The notes below the pieces were generated by a model. The model saw only the letters and a program-made list of their open reading frames with translations. It ran no database searches and was not told the origin of the DNA. Made by a program: the position numbers and the translations under genes. From Aquamicrobium sp. LC103 (GTDB taxonomy: Bacteria > Pseudomonadota > Alphaproteobacteria > Rhizobiales > Rhizobiaceae): DNA of 64,000 bases. The DNA is taken from contig NZ_LBCQ02000016.1 in the NCBI RefSeq assembly GCF_001014615.2, forward strand, positions 110,250 to 174,249, read 5' to 3'. This document shows positions 45,894 through 53,560 of the stretch, one piece after another. The stretch's first letter is position 1, and each line of letters starts with the position of its first letter.

Positions 45894-46769
45894 TCAGACC
45901 TCCACGTCGAACATGTCGCGCAGGCCGTCGCCGAGCAGGTTGAAGCCGAGCGTGGCGTAGAAGATCGCGAAGCCCGGAGCCAGCACTCCCCACCACATTT
46001 CCGGCAGGAACTGGCGCCCGTCGGCGACCATGGAGCCGAGATCCGGCGTCGGCGGTTTCACGCCGAGGCCGAGGAATGAGAGCGTCGCCCCGAACAGGAT
46101 GACGAAAGCGGCGTCGAGCGTCGTCTTGACCGATATCACGGAGATGCAGTTGGGCAGGATTTCCCGCGTGAGGATGTGCCAGTGGCTCGCGCCGGCGAGC
46201 CGCGCCGCCTCGACGAAATCCTCCGAGGCGATGGATTTGGAGACGCGGTAGACAAGCCGCGCATGCCAGGTCCACCACAGAAGCGTGATGGCGATCATCG
46301 CATTGACGAGATTGGGTTCCAGCACGTTGCCGATGGCGAGCGCCATGACCAGCGGCGGGATTGCCAGCATAACGTTGGTGAAGCCGGTGATGATCTTTTC
46401 GGTCCAGCCGCTGAAATAGCCGGCGAGGAGGCCGAGCGCCGAGCCGATGGGGACGGCGATCGCCAGGACGCCGACGACCAGCAGCAGCGATATGCGGAAG
46501 CCGAAGATGACACGGGTCAGGATATCGCGACCGACCTTGTCGGTGCCGAGCCAGTAGGTCCAGTCCGGCGCGGCGTGGCGGGCGCGGAAATTGACCGCCG
46601 CGCCGACATGCTCGGGGTAGGGCGCGATCAGCGGCGCGAAGACCGCCAGCACCACGACGGAGATGACCATCAGTGCACCGATGATGGCGGTCGGGTTCCG
46701 CGTGAAGCTGTACCACGCCATGTAGCGCGGGGTGAGGGCGTTCGTGAAATCGGTTTCCGTCGCGGCCAT
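45894..46769 (-). CDS. Oligopeptide-type ABC transporter permease (DppC type)
   Basis: 291 residues, six membrane helices. GTDKVGRDILTRVIFG near residue 74 is the DppC signature, and the EAA-like loop EAARLAGASHWHILTREILPN lies near residue 185. The ATG overlaps the dppB stop by one base. Three bases separate it from the fused ATPase gene. Confidence 0.92.
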   Translation of the reverse strand: MAATETDFTNALTPRYMAWYSFTRNPTAIIGALMVISVVVLAVFAPLIAPYPEHVGAAVNFRARHAAPDWTYWLGTDKVGRDILTRVIFGFRISLLLVVGVLAIAVPIGSALGLLAGYFSGWTEKIITGFTNVMLAIPPLVMALAIGNVLEPNLVNAMIAITLLWWTWHARLVYRVSKSIASEDFVEAARLAGASHWHILTREILPNCISVISVKTTLDAAFVILFGATLSFLGLGVKPPTPDLGSMVADGRQFLPEMWWGVLAPGFAIFYATLGFNLLGDGLRDMFDVEV

Positions 46770-47797
46770 CAGTTGGTCTCCTTCAGCCGCAGGCGCGGGT
46801 CGATCACCAGGAGAATGAGGTCGATCACGATGTTGGCGACGATGAAGAACAGGCCGGAGATCAGCACCACGGCCATCACCGCGTTCAGATCTTTCTGCAG
46901 GATCGCCTCGAGCCCGTAGGAAGCGAAGCCGCCCCAGGAAAAGACCAGCTCGACGACGAAGGCGTTGCCGATCAGCGAGGCGAACTCCAGGCCCATGATC
47001 GTCAGCGGCGCGATCGAGGAGAGCTTGAGGAGGTAGCTGAAGACGATGACGCGGTCCGGCACGCCGAAGGATTGCAACGTCAGCACGTGATCGCGGCGCT
47101 GATGCTCGATCATGGCGGAGCGGGTGATGCGCGTGATCTGGCCGATGCCGGACATGGCGAGGGCCAGCGCCGGGAACAGCACGCGCTGGAAGGCGTCGGT
47201 GAAGACGTCTAACCGGCCATGGACGAGGGAGTCGACCAGCAGCAGCCCGGTCGGTCCAACCGGTGGACTGAGCCCGTGATTGATGCGGCCGATGATCGGC
47301 CAGTCGGTGAGGAAATAGGCGGCGAAGAGCTGCAGCAGGATCGCGAAAAGGAAGCTCGGCATCGTCACGCCGACGATGGAGAAGAAGCGGCCGGTGTTGT
47401 CGATCCAGCTATTGCGGTAGCGCGCGGTGACGACGCCCAGCGGGATCGCCACCAGCGTCATGATCACGATCGTGACGATGACAAGTTCGAGGGTCGCCGG
47501 CAGAAGCGCCGCTATCTCGCGCGTCACCGGGCGGCTGGAAATCAGCGAACGGCCGAGATCGCCGTGCAGCGCGTTCCAGATATAGGCGAAGTACTGCTTG
47601 ATGACGGGCTCGTCGAGACCCATCGCCAGACGCATCGCGTCCACCTGTTCCTGCGTGGCGCTCGGGCCGAGCGCGATGCGTGCCGGATCGCCGGGCACCA
47701 CGCGTGCGAGCACGAAAATCATCAGCGAAAGGACGAAAAGCACGCCGATGAAACCGGCGATCCGCTTGGCGAAGGTCTGGAGGTAGTTCTCCTGCAT
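46769..47797 (-). CDS. Oligopeptide-type ABC transporter permease (DppB type)
   Basis: 342 residues with six helices, LARVVPGDPARIALGPSAT near residue 30 (DppB-type N-terminal region) and FVVELVFSWGGFASYG late. Start 47797 is preferred because AGGGG lies five to ten bases upstream; ATG 47812 would add five residues. First gene of the operon dppB-dppC-dppDF-hyuA-DUF917-DUF917-SBP. Its promoter region carries twin 12-bp direct repeats next to the LuxR-type regulator gene. Confidence 0.92.
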   Translation of the reverse strand: MQENYLQTFAKRIAGFIGVLFVLSLMIFVLARVVPGDPARIALGPSATQEQVDAMRLAMGLDEPVIKQYFAYIWNALHGDLGRSLISSRPVTREIAALLPATLELVIVTIVIMTLVAIPLGVVTARYRNSWIDNTGRFFSIVGVTMPSFLFAILLQLFAAYFLTDWPIIGRINHGLSPPVGPTGLLLVDSLVHGRLDVFTDAFQRVLFPALALAMSGIGQITRITRSAMIEHQRRDHVLTLQSFGVPDRVIVFSYLLKLSSIAPLTIMGLEFASLIGNAFVVELVFSWGGFASYGLEAILQKDLNAVMAVVLISGLFFIVANIVIDLILLVIDPRLRLKETN

Positions 47798-47886
47798 CGA
47801 GGCCCCTGTCATGCCGCGCCTTCAACTGGGCGCGGTTTCCAGGCTCATGTTGCGACTCCGGAGAGGCCGTCTTCAATAAGTTTGAA

Positions 47887-47919
47887 GTATAGGTTTTCTC
47901 AATTCTGGTATAGGTTTTC
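47887..47919 (-). promoter_or_regulatory. Twin direct repeats and -10 of the hydantoinase/DUF917 operon
   Basis: GTATAGGTTTTC occurs at 47887-47898 and again, identical, at 47908-47919, 21 bases apart (two helix turns). On the minus strand the downstream copy runs into TATACT (47891-47886), a five-of-six -10. No -35 consensus exists at the right distance; the second repeat occupies that place. This is what an activator-dependent promoter would look like. An inverted repeat CTTCAA-N5-TTGAAG (47871-47887) follows immediately. The upstream repeat overlaps the last codon of the LuxR-type regulator. Confidence 0.6.
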
Positions 47920-49822
47920 AGCCGATCCAGCCGAGCGCGCGGGCCGACGAGATCGCCTCCGCGCGCTTCCGGCATCCCATCTTCCGGTAGATGTTCGTCA
48001 GGTGGAACTTGACCGTGACCTCGGAGAGCCGTAGCTGCCGCGCGACGAATTTATTGGTGCCGCCTTCCGCCGCGAGACGCAGAACCCGCAGCTCCTGGTG
48101 CGTCAACGGCGTCCTTGCCGGTTCGGCGCGCGCCATCAGCCCCTGCAGCTTCCGCATCACGCTTCGCCGCTCGGTGGAGGCAAGCGCGTGGCCGGCGATG
48201 CGCTTGTCGTCCAGGAGCGTGTCGAACAGCGCGGTATCCCTCAGCAGATGGGTGACGATGCCGATGCGGGCGATGTCTTCCAGCAGGTTGGAAAACAGCC
48301 ATCGGGCGCGGGTGACGTCGCGATGCATCCTCGCCAGATAGGCCGCCCAGAGTTGCAGGCGCCCGCGTTCGCGCTCGCCGATATTCTCGTTGCGCAGCAG
48401 TGCCTCGACCTGATCGCGCAGCATGGGGCGGCGCGGCACGTGCTGGATGAGGTGGCGCAGCCACGCCATCGCCAGCTCGATCTCGATCGGATCGACAAGC
48501 CGGGTCAGCGCCTCCTCGGCGCTCTCCACCCATGTCAGGTTGATGCGTGATTGCACCGTCATCAGCTTGTCGGCGGCGGACTGCCAGCGGTTGGCGGACT
48601 GGAGGATATCGACCTCCCGCATGGTGATGGCGAGGTTGAAGCGTCGCGAGCGCCACTCCTGTACCCGCCATCTGTCGAGAAAGCTGATCGCGGCGCCCAA
48701 GCCGACCTGACGGCTCAGCACCTGGCTGCAATAGACCAGCGCGAGCTCGACCACGGTCGGCCAGATTTCGCCATAGGCGAACTTGTCGAACTCCTCGGTG
48801 ATGAAGCGCACCAGCGCGTCGGGCTCGCCCTTCTCGAAGCCGACGACCGCCTCGAGCAGGTGAAGCAGGCGGCGGTCGGTGGGTGTGTCGAAACTCACGC
48901 GCTCGAGCGAGGCGCGCGCGCCCCTCAGCGAGATTTCCGCCTGGCCGAGCAGCCCGCGCCGCAACAGGATGACGACACTGTGCAGCTCGATATAGAACAC
49001 CAGAAGATGCGCGTCCGCCTGACTGTAATGATAGTGAGCCCGCTTGGCGATGTCCTCGGCGATGTCGAGTTCCTGCCTCTGGTAGGAGACGGACAGCATC
49101 GCGTTGTAGAAGCCGCCCCGGTGAAGGTGGTCGTCGATCGGAAATTCGGCCAGCATGTCGAAGAGCCGTTCGCGCAAATCGTTTGAGACGACGTAGTCCT
49201 CGTAGATCGCCATCACGAAGCGGAACGCGCGTACCGGAAGGGAATATATCGCGCGAGCGCGGATCACGGCATCCAGGCTCAGCATGTCGTCGCCGTAGCG
49301 GCGGACCATGAGAAAGCGGGCATGGGTCACGTTGCCCGATTTCAGCGCGTGCATCGCCCGAGAAAGGATAAGTGTCTCATCGGTTTCCGCGAGTTCATTC
49401 GGAAAATGCTTGAGCACGTCGAGGCAGGCGTCGTTTCCATGATAGTGGATGAAGTAGACCCCGCCTTGCCGCCGATAGAGCGCAAGGGCGCCCTGGTGGT
49501 CGCCGCGATCCTGCAACGCGCGTATCTCGGTGACCGGGTCGGGTGCCGCTCCCGCCGCCTGGTTTCCGGAGAAAGCCGCGTGCAGGAGAACCGCCGCCTC
49601 GGCCGAATGAATGCGCAGCCGTCGCGCACCGGGTTCCCAGCCGATCACCGATGGCATCAGCGCGGCGAGCCGTTTCGCCGCCGCTGCCTCGCTGCCGATG
49701 ATCGGGATGCCGGCTGCAAGCTCGTCACAAGCGTCCGCCGCCAGGCGCCGGAGCAGTTCCCTTTGCCGGCCGGTAAGAAGCTTCGCGAGGTCGGCGACGA
49801 CGGCCGGTGCCAGCTTGTCCAT
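47918..49822 (-). CDS. LuxR-family regulator, MalT-like without ATPase domain
   Basis: 634 residues. The last 65 form a LuxR/GerE helix-turn-helix (LTHQELRVLRLAAEGGTNKFVARQLRLSEVTVKFHLTNIYRKM as one domain). The rest is helical and repeat-rich (about residues 100-550), like the TPR-type sensor of MalT/LAL regulators, but no Walker A, Walker B or NB-ARC motif exists. The N-terminus resembles the segment that follows the ATPase in MalT. It lies directly upstream of the operon it probably activates; twin direct repeats at the junction are candidate binding sites. The ligand would bind the helical domain without ATP gating. Confidence 0.82.
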   Translation of the reverse strand: MDKLAPAVVADLAKLLTGRQRELLRRLAADACDELAAGIPIIGSEAAAAKRLAALMPSVIGWEPGARRLRIHSAEAAVLLHAAFSGNQAAGAAPDPVTEIRALQDRGDHQGALALYRRQGGVYFIHYHGNDACLDVLKHFPNELAETDETLILSRAMHALKSGNVTHARFLMVRRYGDDMLSLDAVIRARAIYSLPVRAFRFVMAIYEDYVVSNDLRERLFDMLAEFPIDDHLHRGGFYNAMLSVSYQRQELDIAEDIAKRAHYHYSQADAHLLVFYIELHSVVILLRRGLLGQAEISLRGARASLERVSFDTPTDRRLLHLLEAVVGFEKGEPDALVRFITEEFDKFAYGEIWPTVVELALVYCSQVLSRQVGLGAAISFLDRWRVQEWRSRRFNLAITMREVDILQSANRWQSAADKLMTVQSRINLTWVESAEEALTRLVDPIEIELAMAWLRHLIQHVPRRPMLRDQVEALLRNENIGERERGRLQLWAAYLARMHRDVTRARWLFSNLLEDIARIGIVTHLLRDTALFDTLLDDKRIAGHALASTERRSVMRKLQGLMARAEPARTPLTHQELRVLRLAAEGGTNKFVARQLRLSEVTVKFHLTNIYRKMGCRKRAEAISSARALGWIG

Positions 49823-49892
49823 GAAGCGCCTATATCGAGGCGAACGCGCAGGGACGCAAGTACCGGCTTGCCGGAGAACCGGATCAAGCGTG

Positions 49893-49923
49893 AAAAAGCC
49901 CGCCGTGGTGGTCGCGGCGGGCT
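49893..49923 (-). terminator. Rho-independent terminator of the carboxynorspermidine operon
   Basis: A perfect 9-bp stem (49897-49905 with 49915-49923) and a 9-base loop. On the minus strand TTTTT follows directly (complement of 49893-49897). It lies 22 bases past the dehydrogenase stop and before the LuxR-type gene's upstream region. Confidence 0.9.
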
Positions 49924-49945
49924 CGAGCTCCGTGCGGGGCGCGTC

Positions 49946-51187
49946 TCAGTCGAACTGGAGCGCGCGGTCGCCGGCCTCGTCGCGGATGCGGGTCGGAAGA
50001 CCCATGCGATCGAGGAGGGCGAGGAAAGGACGTGGTGGCAGGTCCTCCACATTCGCCATCTTGCCGACGTCCCATTTGCCCTCGGCAATCAGCAGCGCGG
50101 CGGCGACCGGCGGCACGCCGGCAGTATAGGAGATGCCCTGGCTGCCGACTTCCGCATAGGCTTCGGCGTGGTCCGCGACGTTGTAGACGAAAACCTCGCG
50201 CTCCTTGCCGTCCTTCGTGCCCTTGATCAGGTCACCGATGCAGGTCTTTCCGGTATAGCCGGGCGCCAGCGACGAGGGATCGGGCAGCACGGCCTTGACC
50301 ACCTTGAGCGGCACGATCTCCTGGCCCTCGGCCGTCTTGACCGGCTGCTCCGAAAGCAGGCCCAGATTCTTCAAGACCGTGAAGACGGTGATGTAGCGCT
50401 CGCCGAAACCCATCCAGAAGCGGACGTTGGGGACGCCGAGATTCTGGGAGAGTGAGTGGACTTCGTCGTGGCCGGTCATGTAGGTGGTGCGGGAGCCGAC
50501 GACCGGCAGATCCCAGTCCTTGCGGATTTCGAACATCTCGTTCGAGGTCCATTTGCTGTCCTGCCAGGACCAGACCTGACCGGTGAACTCCCTGAAATTG
50601 ATCTCCGGATCGAAATTCGTCGCGAAATAGCGGCCATGGTCGCCGGCATTCACGTCGATGATGTCGATCGAATCCATGCGGTCGAAATACTCGTCCTTGG
50701 CGAGGCGCGCATAGGCGTTGACCACGCCGGGGTCGAAGCCGGCACCGAGAACCGCCGTCACTCCGGCCTTCTCGCATTCCTCGCGCCGTTTCCATTCGTA
50801 ATTGGCGTACCAGGGCGGGGTCTCGCAGATCTTGAGCGGGTCTTCGTGGATCGCGGTGTCGATATAGGCCGCCCCCGTCGCGATGCATGCCGAAAGGACC
50901 GGCATGTTCACGAAGGCCGACCCGACATTGATGACGATCCGGCTTCCCGTCTTCTCGATCAGCGCCGTCGTTGCGGCAACGTCCGTTGCATCGAGCGCAT
51001 GCGCCTCGATCCGGCCCTGCGTCTTCATGCTCTCCTTCTCATGAACGGAGGCGATGATCGCTTCGCATTTCGCCACGGTGCGCGAGGCGATATGGATGTC
51101 GCCAAGCACGTCGTTGTTCTGCGCGCATTTGTGCGCGACGACCTGCGCCACGCCGCCGGCACCGATGATGAGGACGTTTTTCTTCAT
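49946..51187 (-). CDS. Carboxynorspermidine dehydrogenase-like (saccharopine dehydrogenase family)
   Basis: 413 residues. NADP-binding GAGGVAQVVAHKCA at residues 9-22, then the second-domain segments GAAYIDTAIHEDP, AVLGAGFDPGVVNAYA and GDHGRYFATNFDPEINFREF, which match bacterial carboxynorspermidine/carboxyspermidine dehydrogenases. The enzyme reductively condenses aspartate semialdehyde with a diamine, giving a carboxylated triamine. It lies 41 bases after the decarboxylase gene in one operon, and a strong terminator follows. Together they make spermidine or norspermidine by the non-SAM route. Confidence 0.9.
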   Translation of the reverse strand: MKKNVLIIGAGGVAQVVAHKCAQNNDVLGDIHIASRTVAKCEAIIASVHEKESMKTQGRIEAHALDATDVAATTALIEKTGSRIVINVGSAFVNMPVLSACIATGAAYIDTAIHEDPLKICETPPWYANYEWKRREECEKAGVTAVLGAGFDPGVVNAYARLAKDEYFDRMDSIDIIDVNAGDHGRYFATNFDPEINFREFTGQVWSWQDSKWTSNEMFEIRKDWDLPVVGSRTTYMTGHDEVHSLSQNLGVPNVRFWMGFGERYITVFTVLKNLGLLSEQPVKTAEGQEIVPLKVVKAVLPDPSSLAPGYTGKTCIGDLIKGTKDGKEREVFVYNVADHAEAYAEVGSQGISYTAGVPPVAAALLIAEGKWDVGKMANVEDLPPRPFLALLDRMGLPTRIRDEAGDRALQFD

Positions 51188-51228
51188 TTCGGGGGTTGGT
51201 CTCCTTTTTCCTGTGATCCCCGAGCCTT

Positions 51229-52326
51229 CTAGGAAAGGCTCTGCTCGTAGTCCGCGAAGGTGAACTCGCGCGCCAGCCTCACGCTGCCGTCGAGCTCGCG
51301 TATGGCGATCGAGGGCATCCTGACGCCATTGAACCAGTTCTTTTTGACCATGGTGTAACCGGCCGCGTCCTGTATCGAAATGCGTTCACCGACCTTCAGT
51401 CGTTCCGGAAAGCGGAATTCGCCGAAGACGTCGCCCGCCAAGCACGACTTGCCGCAGACCATATAGGCGTGCGGGCCCTCGTTCGGCTCGATCTCGGCGC
51501 TCTCGCGATAGATCAGGAGGTCGAGCATGTGGGCCTCGATCGAGCTGTCGACGATGGCGAGGTCCTTGCCGTTGAAGAGCGTATCGAGGACGGTCACCTC
51601 GAGCGTCGTGCTCTTGGTGACCGCGGCCTCGCCGGGCTCCAGATAGACCTGCACGCCGTATTTCTCCGAGAATCCCTTCAGACGTTTGCAGAAGGCGTCG
51701 ACCGGATAGTTCTCGCCGGTGAAATGGATGCCGCCGCCGAGGCTGACCCAGTTCACACGGTGAAGAAGGTCACCGAACTGGTCCTCGATTCGCATCAGAA
51801 GCTGGTCGAAGAGGTTGAAGTCCTCGTTCTCGCAATTGTTGTGGATCATGAAACCGTCGATGCGGTCGATCACGGAGCGCACCTTCCCGGCATCCCATTC
51901 GCCGAGCCGGCTGAACGGACGGGCGGGATCGGCAAGGTCGAATTCGGAGGAGCTGACGCCGGGATTGAGCCTCAGGCCGCGGATCATCGACGCGGTCTTT
52001 TCCTCGAAGCGCTCGAGCTGGCCGATCGAGTTGAAGATGATCTTGTCCGCGTTGGCGATCACTTCGTCGATCTCGTCGTCGGCATAGGCGACGCTGTAGG
52101 CATGCGTCTCGCCGCCGAATTTCTCGCGCCCCAGCTTCACCTCGTAGAGCGAGGAGGACGTCGTTCCGTCCATATATTCGCGCATCAGGTCGAAGACCGA
52201 CCAGGTGGCGAAGCATTTGAGCGCCAGCACCGCCTTGGCGCCGGATTCCCTGCGGATGCGGGCGATCGTTTCCAGGTTGGAAAGCAGCTTGCGCTTGTCG
52301 ATCAGATAATAGGGCGTGCGGATCAT
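51229..52326 (-). CDS. nspC: Carboxynorspermidine/carboxyspermidine decarboxylase
   Basis: PLP-dependent alanine-racemase-fold decarboxylase of 365 residues. TPYYLIDKRKLLSNL opens the chain, the PLP lysine is in LALKCFATWSVF near residue 42, and SLGGGIHFTGENYPVD and the substrate-site VCGKSCLAGDVFGEF (with the catalytic Cys) follow. It removes CO2 from the product of the adjacent dehydrogenase, yielding the polyamine. Start 52326 gives the family N-terminus; ATG 52347 in frame would add seven residues and neither has a strong ribosome-binding site. Confidence 0.92.
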   Translation of the reverse strand: MIRTPYYLIDKRKLLSNLETIARIRRESGAKAVLALKCFATWSVFDLMREYMDGTTSSSLYEVKLGREKFGGETHAYSVAYADDEIDEVIANADKIIFNSIGQLERFEEKTASMIRGLRLNPGVSSSEFDLADPARPFSRLGEWDAGKVRSVIDRIDGFMIHNNCENEDFNLFDQLLMRIEDQFGDLLHRVNWVSLGGGIHFTGENYPVDAFCKRLKGFSEKYGVQVYLEPGEAAVTKSTTLEVTVLDTLFNGKDLAIVDSSIEAHMLDLLIYRESAEIEPNEGPHAYMVCGKSCLAGDVFGEFRFPERLKVGERISIQDAAGYTMVKKNWFNGVRMPSIAIRELDGSVRLAREFTFADYEQSLS

Positions 52327-52518
52327 GGACGGTATCCGGGTTCTCATTCTCGGGAAGGTGGGGTCATACGCAACGCCTCGACCGGGAACAAGCCATCAGG
52401 AGGCATTTGGCAGGGGCTCGATGTCGCGGCGAGCGCAGATGTAACCCGCCAATGTGACAGATGGACGGAAAACGCCGCGGAAAACCGGGCGCGCGGGCCG
52501 GCGCTTTTCAGCGCATTG

Positions 52519-53382
52519 TCAGGCAGCGACCGACAGGGCGTCCGAAGCCGATTCCCCGGTGGGTTCTCCAGCCAGCTTGACGGCTGCCTTGATCGGCAGA
52601 TGATCCGACGCGACGCGTGCCAGCGGCGTATCGTGAACCTCGACATGCGCGACCAGCTCGCGCTGGTTGGCGATGACGCGATCGAGCGGCCAGATCGGAA
52701 ACCGCGACGGAAAGGTCGGCAGCGGCGGGTGGGCAGGCCCGAAGGCCTCGTGCAGGGCCTTGAGCGAAGATTTCGTGCCGTCCCGGCGCTCGTTGAGGTC
52801 GCCCATGAGCAGGGTCGGGGTGTCGCTGTCGGCCAGAGCCTCGGCCAGAAGCATATCCACCTGCTTGGAGCGGGAGCGCCGCAGCAGGCCGAGATGGGCG
52901 GCCACCACGCGCAGGCGGCCGTCGGTAAGATCGAGGTCGACCATGAGGGCGCCGCGCGGCTCGACGCCGGGCAGCGTCACCTCGCGCACGTCCCTGATCG
53001 TGCCGTCCCGAAAAAGCAGCACATTGCCGTGCCAGCCATGGCTCTTGCGGCGCCTGGAAAGCGGGACGGGAACGAGCCCGGTTTCGCGGCCGATGTCTTC
53101 GAGGTCGAGCAGGCCGGCCCGTTCGCCGAAGCGCTTGTCGGCTTCCTGCAGCGCCAGCACGTCCGCGCCGATCTCGCGTATGACGGCCGCGGTGCGCTCG
53201 GGATCGAAGCGACGGTCGGTGCCCACGCATTTATGGATATTGTAGGAGGCGACGGACGTGTGCGGCCCTTCCGGGCGCTGCTTCGGCGCATTCCGCGCAC
53301 ATGATCTCCATTCCGGTCTGAACTCCGCGATAGGACGCAGAAGCAAGGAGGATATGACCGGGCTGGCGTTTCTTCGGATCAT
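52519..53382 (-). CDS. Endonuclease/exonuclease/phosphatase-family protein
   Basis: 287 residues from the chosen ATG. The EEP fold begins at ASYNIHKCVG; LALQEAD supplies the metal-binding Glu, then VAAHLGLLRRSRSKQ, LLMGDLNE and the terminal SDHLPI motif with the catalytic Asp-His. Such proteins cleave phosphodiesters in DNA, lipids or nucleotides. The frame stays open upstream; ATGs at 53418 and 53442 are alternatives, but the extra residues look low-complexity. It is divergent from a phospholipase-D-type gene, a pairing common in Rhizobiales and suggestive of a role in lipid or cell-envelope metabolism. Confidence 0.85.
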   Translation of the reverse strand: MIRRNASPVISSLLLRPIAEFRPEWRSCARNAPKQRPEGPHTSVASYNIHKCVGTDRRFDPERTAAVIREIGADVLALQEADKRFGERAGLLDLEDIGRETGLVPVPLSRRRKSHGWHGNVLLFRDGTIRDVREVTLPGVEPRGALMVDLDLTDGRLRVVAAHLGLLRRSRSKQVDMLLAEALADSDTPTLLMGDLNERRDGTKSSLKALHEAFGPAHPPLPTFPSRFPIWPLDRVIANQRELVAHVEVHDTPLARVASDHLPIKAAVKLAGEPTGESASDALSVAA

Positions 53383-53560
53383 GCGTGTGAAATTCTCCCG
53401 TGGTCGGAGGCTCGACATTTCGGCGGGCGCGGCCGTACGCATATTCTCGGCGTAACGGCTCTGACACTGATGATTGTCAATAATATGGTTGTTCGCCACG
53501 TATTTTTCCACATTGGGCCCGATCAGGACATAGGAAGATGGTCGAAGACAACGGAGGATC

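Noticed and set aside
47886..47912. A classical -35 for the hydantoinase/DUF917 operon
   Set aside because: No TTGACA-like hexamer lies 16-18 bases before TATACT; the position is filled by the second direct repeat, hence the activator-type interpretation.
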